A DNA stretch of 64,000 nucleotides from Excoecaria cochinchinensis (Eukaryota > Streptophyta > Magnoliopsida > Malpighiales > Euphorbiaceae), in contig CANTUQ010000158.1 of assembly GCA_947683425.1 (NCBI GenBank), forward strand, positions 186,001-250,000, in the 5' to 3' direction. Below are positions 23,967 through 33,259 of this stretch, piece by piece (the stretch's first letter is position 1; every line of letters starts with the position of its first letter). The notes below the pieces were generated by a model. The model ran no database searches. It saw nothing but the letters and a program-made list of their open reading frames with translations, and was not told where the DNA came from. The position numbers and the translations under genes are program-made.

Positions 23967-25564
23967 GTAAGTATTATGCATCCATTTTGCCTTTGTTTAA
24001 GTTCTCCATCTTCTTCTATTTTCTTATTTTTGAAATGGGTTTGAAGTTTGGATTCTTGTTTTGTTTGCTTGTTTTTGGTTGGGTTCCTAGTTGAGCCTCC
24101 CCGGGATCCTAAAGGCAAGGAAGTTGCTGGATCAAGTGGAACTAAACACTAGGAGCTAAGGATTTTGAGGTTTGGAAATTTCTTCCTTTTTATGTGAAAA
24201 TGTTCATGAGTGTGTTCTTAATGTTTTCTTGGAATTAGGTTGTTAGATGTTCTTTATTTTGATGTTTATGCTATGGGTCTTTGTTTTAGAATGTGGAACT
24301 TGCAAGATTATGAATTAATCATGATGAATTCGGATTTGAAGTAATTTGATGCATAAATGGAAGTTTATTGTTAATAAATGTTGTATTATGGTTGTTTATG
24401 CTTTTGGATGGCTGGATTTGAGGTAAGTCACCTTTGATTGAGATTTGAGTGGTTGGAGGAGGAAATGGAAGAGGAAAATCTGCAGAATTTCTGCAGATTT
24501 TCAAAATCCCGACTCTGTCGCGATCGCGACGACTGTCGCGAGGTCGCGACAGAGAGCGGTAGTGGGAGCTTCACTGTCGCGAGCACGCGACATCCGCCGC
24601 GAGCCCGCGACAGCCGAAGTGTCGTATGCCTTCTGTCGCGAGCGCGACAACTGTCGCGATCGCGACAGAGAGTATTGTTGCCAGGTGTTATCGCAACCAC
24701 GCGATCCGTCGCGAGATCGCGACAGCACCCTTTGCCTTCTGTCGCGATCGCGACATCCGTCGCGAGCGCGACAGAGCCTGGCCCTTCCGTCCTCCCTGCG
24801 GTCGCGAGATCTGTCGCGCGCGCGCAGCGAAGAGACTTTGGTCTCTGTCGCGAGCGCGACAGACGTCGCGAGCGCGACAGTCCCTTGTATGCTGAATGAG
24901 TTTTCTTCCTTCGCGTGTGCCTTGAACTTCAGTTTACTTTAGCAGTTATGAGATTTATGCTTGATATCCTATAAATGATATGCAAGTGTAATTATGATAT
25001 GACTATGCTTATTTGATGATGATTAATTTGGAATCACGAAATGGATTGAACGGTTTATGTATGACCTGCTAGAGTCTAGTCAGTGGATAGTTAGGCATGC
25101 CTAATAGAGTCTTTGCTGCAGCTTCTGTTATTTCTGTTTGGACCCCGATCAGGTCCCGTTCGTTCCTCGCGAACTTCTGTAATGTGTTTGGATCTTGTTT
25201 AAGGTCCTTCTGGAAATGTTTGTGAATGAAAAGTTAAAATGGTTTTTCGTATTCGATTGGTACTCGTAAAGTACTTTCTGTTCACTCGTTATCCACTACC
25301 TTGAGTCAGCAGGTGTTTCAATGTTTAAAGTACTTGTATGAAATGTTATATGAACAAATACATGTTTTATCCTTATGGATTCAATGATGGAAAGTACAAT
25401 CTGTAATGAGAATACGATTATTGATATGAATCTTTATGGTGAATGTCTTTATGTACTTACGCATGTGAATTGCCTTGACGACCGTTGTGAATGGTTGTCT
25501 TTATGCTTTGTGTGTTTTCCCCACTAAGCGTTTATCACTTAGCACGGTGTGTTTACCCGTGCAG
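23967..25564 (+). promoter_or_regulatory. Candidate leader intron of C (donor to acceptor)
   Basis: GGTAAGT follows a CT-rich, 5'UTR-like leader, and CCCGTGCAG|GT stands at the base of the second hairpin. The 1598-bp interval holds the palindrome array and all hairpins. Equivalent sites occur in A (4655/6278), B (10221/13039), D (35294/33654 and 42424/40801, minus) and E (44577/43081, GTGAGT, minus). Splicing is inferred from sequence only. Confidence 0.4.
24511..24885 (+). repeat. CpG palindrome array in C 5' LTR
   Basis: More than ten units of CTGTCGCGATCGCGACAG and close variants (GTCGCGAGCGCGAC, GTCGCGAGGTCGCGAC, GAGCACGCGACATCCGC) separated by 10-40 bp. Arginine/serine-rich reading frames over it on both strands are by-products of the repeats. 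CpG sites are largely intact. Confidence 0.95.
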
Positions 25565-25967
25565 GTGCGGAAGGAGTTGATTTTGGGAGAGTCGTCGCTA
25601 TCAAAGCCAACACAGCGGGGTCTTAGTATAGGGCTTATTTTTGTAGCTTATGATTCTTTTTGTATAGAACTCTCATATGATTTTGTATTAGCTTCCGCTT
25701 TTGTAATTGTAATTTTGGGATATGTAATTATCTGTTGTTTCTCTAAGTTGATCAGAACAGTAATGTAATGCTTTCATTATATTAATGCATGATCAGCTTC
25801 TTTGAATGGTATTGTAAAGTTTTAATTTACCCTGTATTTTGGTATGTATGTTTACGTATGAATGTATGTATATTTCTGTATCTGTGTGGTGGCACCTTTA
25901 CTCCTATGGCATCTTACTCCATATCGGATGGGATCGCCTACGTATGGGTAAGGGGTGTTACAAGTTG

Positions 25968-25980
25968 TGGTATCAGAGCA
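25968..25980 (+). other. Primer-binding site of C
   Basis: TGGTATCAGAGCA, complementary to the initiator-Met tRNA 3' end, lies 5 bp after the 5' LTR. Confidence 0.95.
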
Positions 25981-26081
25981 CGGTTTAGGCGTTTCTGGGC
26001 GATGGTTTATATGATGCTATGTGTGTATATGTCTATGTTTAGGGCTGTGTTGGCTGATGTGGTTGTCCTCTTGTTTGTTAG

Positions 26082-29000
26082 ATGAATTCTGATTCTGCTC
26101 ACGGTACGCTCGAGGAGTCCGCTGAAAGTGTGAACCCTCCAGCGGTAGATCCGTCTGTCTCTGTTTCGGTGTCGGCTCAACATGCTAGGGTCCAACCTGA
26201 GGCCGCTGCCATGCCTTTTGAGGCGATGCTTAGATTGCATCAAGACATGGCTCGGGTTTTGGATAGAGTGATTGCCCCGAAAGCCCCGATTGTGAGTCTG
26301 AGAAGAGCGGGTGTTGAGGATTTCTATGGAACTGGGCTTGATGAGTCTGAGTTAGCCGAGAAGTGGCTGGATAAAGTTAAGAGAGCTTTGAGGGAAATCA
26401 GGTGCCCTCCGGATCAGCAAGCGGAGTGTGCTGTAGCCTTGCTTCAGGGTTCAGCTTATGAATGGTGGGAATTGGTGTGTAGGCAACCTCAAATGCCTGA
26501 CCCTTTGACATGGGATTTCTTTGATGAGCAATTTTCTAAGAAGTATGTGACTCAGGCGTATAAGGACGCAAGATGGGCGCAGTTTTTGAGTTTGAGGCAA
26601 AGGGCCTTGTCTGTGGCAGATTATGAGAAGGAGTTTAACCGGTTGTCCCGTTATGCTCCGCGTGGGGTCATGACGGATGATTTCAGATGCAAACACTTTG
26701 AGGCCGGGTTGAATGATTCTTTGAAGATTGCTTTAGTTTCTTTGATGTGTATGCCGGGGGTACAGTATTATCAGATTGCTGAAGCTGCTTTGAGGGCAGA
26801 GAAAGCAGAAACTTTGATTAGAGAGAGAGCTCAGCGCCGGAGTTCTGCTAGAGGTGGTGTTTCCTCATCTTCGGGTAAGAGGTCTAGGAACCCGCAAGAT
26901 GATCCTGTGGCTGGTTCGGCTTCGAGAGGGAGAAGGCAAGGTTCAGCTGCAGTGTCTGGTTCTGGTAGGGGTGGCCGGTCTGATGCTGCACCCGTTTGTT
27001 CGAACTGCAGTAAGGCTCACTGGGGTGAGTGTAGGTGGCTTACTGGTGGGTGTTTCAGGTGTGGAAGCACTGAACACCGTGTGGCTAATTGTCCTCAGAT
27101 GAGTGAAGACTTAGGTCCTCAGGGAGGAGCTAGCAGAGTTGGATCGAATGCGCCGCAGGCCCCTAGAGGTAGAGGTAGAGGAAGAGGTCGAGGCGGTCGA
27201 CCCAGAGATGTAGCTGGTTCTGAGACAGTTGAGCGTCCTCCTCAGGGTGCCGTTAGAGCTTATGCAGTGAGAGCTAGAGATGAGCAGGATGCGCCTGATG
27301 TGATTGCTGGTAAGTTCCTACTCCATGACACTGAATTATATGCTCTAATAGATCCTGGTTCCACACACTCATATTTGTGCACACATAAGTTTATTGATAA
27401 GTTGCATGTGGTAGAACAGTTAGACTATGAGATATGTGTGACCAATCCGTTAGGGCATAGTGTCAGTGTGAGTAGAGTTTACAGGAATTGTCCGTTGATG
27501 GTTGAGAATGTTGAGTTTCCTGTGGATTTGATAGAGTTGCCCTTCAGAGAGTATGACTTGATTTTGGGTATGGACTGGTTGAGTAAGTATAGAGCTGTGG
27601 TTGATTGTCATAGGAAGACTTTCGTGCTTCGAGATAGGAATCGAGCTCCAGTGTTTGTTAGAGGTTTGGGTGCGAGTTCCGTGCACAATGTGATTTCTGC
27701 TATTCAAGCTAAGAGGTTTTTGAGAAAAGGTTGTGAGGCTTTTCTGGCTGTGGTTTTGGATTCCAGGAGGGATCAAGTTAGGATTGAGAACATCCCTGTT
27801 GTTCGAGAGTTCAGTGATGTTTTTCCGAGTGACTTGCCTGGTTTGCCTCCAGAGAGGGAAGTTGAGCTAGCCATAGAGATTATGCCGGGTACCACACCGG
27901 TGTCGAAGGCACCTTATCGGATGGCTCCTGTAGAGTTGAGAGAACTTAAAACTCAATTGCAAGAGCTGTTGGATAAGGGATACATTCGACCCAGCATATC
28001 TCCTTGGGGAGCTCCGGTACTGTTTGTTAAGAAGAAGGATGGATCCTTGAGGATGTGTATAGACTACAGGCAGATCAATAAGGTCACAGTGAAGAATAAG
28101 TATCCGTTGCCCAGGGTTGAAGATTTGTTTGATCAGCTGCGAGGTGCGGGTGTGTTTTCTAAGATTGACCTTCGGTCTGGGTATTATCAGCTTCGTGTTA
28201 AAGATCAGGATGTGGTTAAGACTGCATTTCGGACTCGGTATGGCCACTATGAGTTCCTGGTTATGCCGTTTGGTTTGACTAATGCTCCAGCGGCATTCAT
28301 GGATTTGATGAATAGAGTGTTCAGGCCATATTTAGACCGGTTTGTAGTAGTTTTCATAGATGATATTTTGGTATTTTCCAAGGATGAAGCCGAGCATGAA
28401 GAGCATCTTCGGTTAGTTTTGCAGATTTTGAGAGAGCATAGGTTGTTTGCTAAGTTGAGTAAGAGTGATTTTTGGCTTAAGGAAGTGTCGTTTTTGGGTC
28501 ATATAGTTTCAGCGAAGGGTATTCAAGTGGATCCAGCTAAGATTGAGGCGATAGTGGATTGGAAAGCGCCGAGGAATGTCCAGGAAGTGAGGAGTTTCCT
28601 TGGTCTGGCAGGTTATTACCGTCGGTTCGTTAAGGGTTTTTCAGTGATTGCTGCTCCGATGACCAGGTTATTGAGGAAGGGAGTTAAGTTCGAATGGTCG
28701 GATAAGTGCCAAGTTTGTTTTGAGAGGTTGAAGCAGTTGTTAGTTGAAGCTCCTATATTAACTCAACCCACCTCGGGTAAGGAGTTTGTTATATATAGTG
28801 ATGCTTCAGGTGTTGGTTTGGGATGTGTTCTGATGCAGGAAGGTAAGGTAGTGGCTTATGCTTCTCGACAGTTGAAGCCGCACGAAAGGAATTATCCGAC
28901 GCATGATCTTGAGTTAGCTGCAGTTGTCTTCGCTTTGAAGATTTGGCGTCATTATCTCTACGGGGAGAAGTGTAGGATCTTTTCGGACCACAAAAGTTTG

Positions 29001-30719
29001 AAGTATTTTCTGACTCAGAAGGAATTGAATATGAGGCAACGTCGTTGGCTTGAGCTGTTTAAGGATTACGATTGCATTGTGGATTACCATCCGGGTAAGG
29101 CCAATGTAGTCGCGGATGCGTTGAGTAGGAAGTCAGTTTCTGCCTTGTTTTTGAGAAGGTTTAGATGGAGGTTTGGTTCCGATGGAGCTTTGATAGCTCA
29201 GTTGAGGGTCAAGCCTACTTTGAGACAGCAGATAGTAGATGCTCAGAAAGTAGATGAGAAACTTCAGCGGATTGTTCAAGAAGTCGGTTCAGGTAAGCAG
29301 TCAGAGTTTTCGGTTCAGGATGGGGTTCTTCTGTTTGGAAAACGTTTGTGTGTGCCGGATAGTGCAGAGTTAAGAAGACAGATTTTGGATGAGGCGCATA
29401 GTTCAGTTTTCACCATGCATCCTGGCAGTGTGAAGATGTACCGGGATTTGAAGCAGTTCTTTTGGTGGTCTGGTATGAAGAGGGACATAGTGGACTTTGT
29501 ATCAAAGTGCCTGACTTGTCAGCAAGTCAAGGCTGAGCACCAGGTTCCTTCTGGTTTGCTCACGCCTTTGTCTATTCCCGAATGGAAGTGGGATGACATC
29601 GCCATGGATTTTGTCTCCGGTTTACCTTTGTCTCAGAGAAAGCATGATTCTGTTTGGGTTGTTGTCGATCGACTCACGAAGTCTGCTCACTTTTTGCCGG
29701 TTAGGATGGATTATTCGATGAGTAGATTGGCCAGTATGTATGTAGATGAGATAGTGCGATTGCATGGGGTACCTCTGTCCATAGTTTCTGATAGGGACCC
29801 AAGGTTCACATCTAAGTTCTGGAAAGAGTTGCAGCGAGCTTTGGGTACCAAGTTGAAGTTCAGTACAGCATTTCATCCGCAGACAGATGGTCAGTCCGAG
29901 CGTGTGATTCAGATCTTAGAGGATATAATGAGGGCTTATGTTTTGGACTTTCCGGGTAGCTGGGACAAGTACGTATCATTGATGGAATTTGCCTACAACA
30001 ACAGTTTTCAGTCGAGCATTGGTATGTCACCTTATGAGGCTCTGTATGGACGTCAGTGTAGGACTCCTGTTTGTTGGACAGAGTTGTCTGAGAGGTCAGT
30101 GATTGGGCCAGATCTGGTTAGAGACACAGAAGAAAAGATCAGAGTTGTGCAGCGGAATCTGAAAATGGCCAAGGATCGACAGAAGTCTTATGCCAACCTG
30201 AAGAGAAAGGATGTACAGTTTGAAGTTGGGGACAAGGTTTTTCTTAAAGTGTCTCCTTGGAGAAGAGTGCTTCGATTTGGAAAGAAAGGGAAGCTTAGTC
30301 CTCGCTTTATTGGTCCGTATGAGGTGTTAGCAAGAGTTGGTCCAGTGGCTTACAGACTAGCTTTGCCGATGGAATTGTCGAAGCTTCACAATGTGTTTCA
30401 CGTTTCTATGCTCCGTTGGTATAGATCGGATCCTTCCCATGTTTTGTCAATTCAAGAGGTTCAAGTGCAGTCAGATTTTTCCTACGACGAGGAGCCTAGA
30501 GCTATCTTAGAGCGGGAAGTACGTCAGCTAAGGAATAAGCAGATTCCTTTGGTCAAGGTTTTGTGGAATCACCATGGGGTTGAGGAAGCAACTTGGGAAC
30601 CGGAGGAATCGATGAGATTGCAGTATCCGCAATTGTTCTGTTCAGGTGAGAATTTCGAGGACGAAATTCTTGTTAGTAGGGGAGAGTTGTCACACCCCGT
30701 TTGCCCCCTAGTTGAATGA
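26082..30719 (+). CDS. gag-pol: Gag-Pol polyprotein of chromovirus C, intact
   Basis: A single 1545-aa frame from the first ATG after the primer site. Gag: capsid-like region with EWWELV and YEKEFNRLSRYAP (about 125-200) and a zinc knuckle CX2CX4HX4C at about 323-336, preceded by a CSNCSKAHWGEC segment. Protease: active site LIDPGSTHSYL at about 422-432. Reverse transcriptase: KKKDGSLRMCIDYRQ (about 648) and FIDD catalytic motif (about 758). RNase H: YSDAS (about 905). Integrase: HHCC zinc region (about 1100-1145), catalytic Asp in MDFVSG (about 1175), Asp in SDRDPRF (about 1236) and Glu in QSERV (about 1270), then a GPY/F module (FIGPYEV, about 1408). Chromodomain at about 1477-1512 (VLWNHHGVEEATWEPEESM). 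The stop codon lies 32 bp inside the 3' LTR. All catalytic motifs are present, so it could be active; expression is not shown. Confidence 0.97.
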   Translation: MNSDSAHGTLEESAESVNPPAVDPSVSVSVSAQHARVQPEAAAMPFEAMLRLHQDMARVLDRVIAPKAPIVSLRRAGVEDFYGTGLDESELAEKWLDKVKRALREIRCPPDQQAECAVALLQGSAYEWWELVCRQPQMPDPLTWDFFDEQFSKKYVTQAYKDARWAQFLSLRQRALSVADYEKEFNRLSRYAPRGVMTDDFRCKHFEAGLNDSLKIALVSLMCMPGVQYYQIAEAALRAEKAETLIRERAQRRSSARGGVSSSSGKRSRNPQDDPVAGSASRGRRQGSAAVSGSGRGGRSDAAPVCSNCSKAHWGECRWLTGGCFRCGSTEHRVANCPQMSEDLGPQGGASRVGSNAPQAPRGRGRGRGRGGRPRDVAGSETVERPPQGAVRAYAVRARDEQDAPDVIAGKFLLHDTELYALIDPGSTHSYLCTHKFIDKLHVVEQLDYEICVTNPLGHSVSVSRVYRNCPLMVENVEFPVDLIELPFREYDLILGMDWLSKYRAVVDCHRKTFVLRDRNRAPVFVRGLGASSVHNVISAIQAKRFLRKGCEAFLAVVLDSRRDQVRIENIPVVREFSDVFPSDLPGLPPEREVELAIEIMPGTTPVSKAPYRMAPVELRELKTQLQELLDKGYIRPSISPWGAPVLFVKKKDGSLRMCIDYRQINKVTVKNKYPLPRVEDLFDQLRGAGVFSKIDLRSGYYQLRVKDQDVVKTAFRTRYGHYEFLVMPFGLTNAPAAFMDLMNRVFRPYLDRFVVVFIDDILVFSKDEAEHEEHLRLVLQILREHRLFAKLSKSDFWLKEVSFLGHIVSAKGIQVDPAKIEAIVDWKAPRNVQEVRSFLGLAGYYRRFVKGFSVIAAPMTRLLRKGVKFEWSDKCQVCFERLKQLLVEAPILTQPTSGKEFVIYSDASGVGLGCVLMQEGKVVAYASRQLKPHERNYPTHDLELAAVVFALKIWRHYLYGEKCRIFSDHKSLKYFLTQKELNMRQRRWLELFKDYDCIVDYHPGKANVVADALSRKSVSALFLRRFRWRFGSDGALIAQLRVKPTLRQQIVDAQKVDEKLQRIVQEVGSGKQSEFSVQDGVLLFGKRLCVPDSAELRRQILDEAHSSVFTMHPGSVKMYRDLKQFFWWSGMKRDIVDFVSKCLTCQQVKAEHQVPSGLLTPLSIPEWKWDDIAMDFVSGLPLSQRKHDSVWVVVDRLTKSAHFLPVRMDYSMSRLASMYVDEIVRLHGVPLSIVSDRDPRFTSKFWKELQRALGTKLKFSTAFHPQTDGQSERVIQILEDIMRAYVLDFPGSWDKYVSLMEFAYNNSFQSSIGMSPYEALYGRQCRTPVCWTELSERSVIGPDLVRDTEEKIRVVQRNLKMAKDRQKSYANLKRKDVQFEVGDKVFLKVSPWRRVLRFGKKGKLSPRFIGPYEVLARVGPVAYRLALPMELSKLHNVFHVSMLRWYRSDPSHVLSIQEVQVQSDFSYDEEPRAILEREVRQLRNKQIPLVKVLWNHHGVEEATWEPEESMRLQYPQLFCSGENFEDEILVSRGELSHPVCPLVE
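30675..30687 (+). other. Polypurine tract of C
   Basis: AGTAGGGGAGAGT lies directly before the 3' LTR and is within the end of the gag-pol frame. Confidence 0.85.
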
Positions 30720-33216
30720 GCTATTTTGTATGTGTGTGCAATTGCATGAGTTTTGGATTATAAGGGCATTTTGGTAATTTCGCATGTTATAAGAGTTTTT
30801 CTTGCATGTGGGTGCATGCATGGTGCCATGGTGTGAGTTAGTTGGGTTGGTTTTGGGTGTGTGTAAATGCACCATTGTAGTGTGTGTTCTTGGGAGTTTC
30901 ATTGTGTGTGTTGTGCATACAAGTGTAGGGTATGCTTTAGTTGAGAGGATCTTGTGTATGTGTGATATAGCCATGTAGGGTGTGAGTGACCAAATCCCTC
31001 CACTAGGATTTTGACATGTGTCTAGGGTTAAGAAAAGAAAAGGAAAAGAAGAAAAAGGGGAAGATCAGATTTTTCATTTAGTGCTTCTCGTTTCCATCCG
31101 CCGCCCCTCTTCTTTTCTTCTTCTTGTCTTCTTCTCTTGGACATTGGTTGAGATTCAAGAGTTCTAGTGGGGATTTGATCATCTCTTAGTAGTCTTTGGT
31201 AAGTATTATGCATCCATTTTGCCTTTGTTTAAGTTCTCCATCTTCTTCTATTTTCTTATTTTTGAAATGGGTTTGAAGTTTGGATTCTTGTTTTGTTTGC
31301 TTGTTTTTGGTTGGGTTCCTAGTTGAGCCTCCCCGGGATCCTAAAGGCAAGGAAGTTGCTGGATCAAGTGGAACTAAACACTAGGAGCTAAGGATTTTGA
31401 GGTTTGGGAATTTCTTCCTTTTTATGTGAAAATGTTCATGAGTGTGTTCTTAATGTTTTCTTGGAATTAGGTTGTTAGATGTTCTTTATTTTGATGTTTA
31501 TGCTATGGGTCTTTGTTTTAGAATGTGGAACTTGCAAGATTATGAATTAATCATGATGAATTCGGATTTGAAGTAATTTGATGCATAAATGGAAGTTTAT
31601 TGTTAATAAATGTTGTATTATGGTTGTTTATGCTTTTGGATGGCTGGATTTGAGGTAAGTCACCTTTGATTGAGATTTGAGTGGTTGGAGGAGGAAATGG
31701 AAGAGGAAAATCTGCAGAATTTCTGCAGATTTTCAAAATCCCGACTCTGTCGCGATCGCGACGACTGTCGCGAGGTCGCGACGACTGTCGCGAGGTCGCG
31801 ACGACTGTCGCGAGGTCGCGACAGAGAGCGGTAGTGGGAGCTTCACTGTCGCGAGCACGCGACATCCGCCGCGAACCCGCGACAGCCGAAGTGTCGTATG
31901 CCTTCTGTCGCGAGCGCGACAACTGTCGCGATCGCGACAGAGAGTATTGTTGCCAGGTGTTATCGCGACCACGCGATCCGTCGCGAGATCGCGACAGCAC
32001 CCTTTGCCTTCTGTCGCGATCGCGACATCCGTCGCGAGCGCGACAGAGCCTGGCCCTTCCGTCCTCCCTGCGGTCGCGAGATCTGTCGCGCGCGCGCAGC
32101 GAAGAGACTTTGGTCTCTGTCGCGAGCGCGACAGTCCCTTGTATGCTGAATGAGTTTTCTTCCTTCGCGTGTGCCTTGAACTTCAGTTTACTTTAGCAGT
32201 TATGAGATTTATGCTTGATATCCTATAAATGATATGCAAGTGTAATTATGATATGACTATGCTTATTTGATGATGATTAATTTGGAATCACGAAATGGAT
32301 TGAACGGTTTATGTATGACCTGCTAGAGTCTAGTCAGTGGATAGTTAGGCATGCCTAATAGAGTCTTTGCTGCAGCTTCTGTTATTTCTGTTTGGACCCC
32401 GATCAGGTCCCGTTCGTTCCTCGCGAACTTCTGTAATGTGTTTGGATCTTGTTTAAGGTCCTTCTGGAAATGTTTGTGAATGAAAAGTTAAAATGGTTTT
32501 TCGTATTCGATTGGTACTCGTAAAGTACTTTCTGTTCACTCGTTATCCACTACCTTGAGTCAGCAGGTGTTTCAATGTTTAAAGTACTTGTATGAAATGT
32601 TATATGAACAAATACATGTTTTATCCTTATGGATTCAATGATGGAAAGTACAATCTGTAATGAGAATACGATTATTGATATGAATCTTTATGGTGAATGT
32701 CTTTATGTACTTACGCATGTGAATTGCCTTGACGACCGTTGTGAATGGTTGTCTTTATGCTTTGTGTGTTTTCCCTACTAAGCGTTTATCGCTTAGCACG
32801 GTGTGTTTACCCGTGCAGGTGCGGAAGGAGTTGATTTTGGGAGAGTCGTCGCTATCAAAGCCAACACAGCGGGGTCTTAGTATAGGGCTTATTTTTGTAG
32901 CTTATGATTCTTTTTGTATAGAACTCTCATATGATTTTGTATTAGCTTCCGCTTTTGTAATTGTAATTTTGGGATATGTAATTATCTGTTGTTTCTCTAA
33001 GTTGATCAGAACAGTAATGTAATGCTTTCATTATATTAATGCATGATCAGCTTCTTTGAATGGTATTGTAAAGTTTTAATTTACCCTGTATTTTGGTATG
33101 TATGTTTACGTATGAATGTATGTATATTTCTGTATCTGTGTGGTGGCACCTTTACTCCTACGGCATCTTACTCCATATCGGATGGGATCGCCTACGTATG
33201 GGTAAGGGGTGTTACA
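30688..33216 (+). mobile_element. 3' LTR of C (2529 bp)
   Basis: Nearly identical to 23456-25962. The differences I counted are about nine single-base changes and changes in the palindrome array. Hairpin 1 is perfect here (CTAAGCG..CGCTTAG, 32778-32796), and TTAGGCATGCCTAA is at 32345-32358. Confidence 0.95.
31743..32136 (+). repeat. CpG palindrome array in C 3' LTR
   Basis: Same family as 24511-24885, but with extra tandem copies of GACTGTCGCGAGGTCGCGAC near 31762-31822 and one GTCGCGAGCGCGACA unit fewer near 32118-32133. Confidence 0.95.
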
Positions 33217-33259
33217 AAATGCATGTATTCTAATTTGATTTCATAACATATGATCACTA
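33217..33259 (-). mobile_element. Fragment of old element F0 (2), between C and D
   Basis: The 43 bp include the right TSD of C (AAATG) and the left TSD of D (CACTA). The sequence TTTGATTTCATAACATATGATC matches F internal 49924-49943 (TTTGATTTCATAATATATGATC), showing that C and D inserted 43 bp apart in the same old element. Confidence 0.75.

Larger units (their letters stand above)
23456..25962 (+). mobile_element. 5' LTR of C (2507 bp)
   Basis: It starts TGTCACACCCC and ends GGGGTGTTACA. Order of parts: a GACATGTGTC motif (about 23771), CT-rich leader (23850-23910), GTAAGT (23967-23972), CpG palindrome array (24511-24885), TTAGGCATGCCTAA (25091-25104), GGACC..GGTCC hairpin (25140-25156), double hairpin (25524-25562) and CAG|GT (25562-25564). 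One hairpin-1 base is mutated (CACTTAG instead of CGCTTAG). Confidence 0.95.
23456..33216 (+). mobile_element. Intact Tekay/Del-like chromovirus C, full length
   Basis: A 9761-bp element with AAATG duplicated at 23451-23455 and 33217-33221. It has two nearly identical LTRs, a Met-tRNA primer site, one uninterrupted gag-pol frame and a polypurine tract. By eye the LTRs differ by about nine substitutions plus unit gains and losses in the palindrome array, which implies a recent insertion. A C-terminal chromodomain and long LTRs point to the Tekay (Del) clade of chromoviruses. It is inserted in F0. Confidence 0.95.

Noticed and set aside
24438..24942. Overlapping 150-170 aa reading frames rich in S, R and D over the C arrays, on both strands
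   Set aside because: They arise from translation of the CpG palindromes in several frames and both strands, change with array length between the two LTRs, and contain no known domain.
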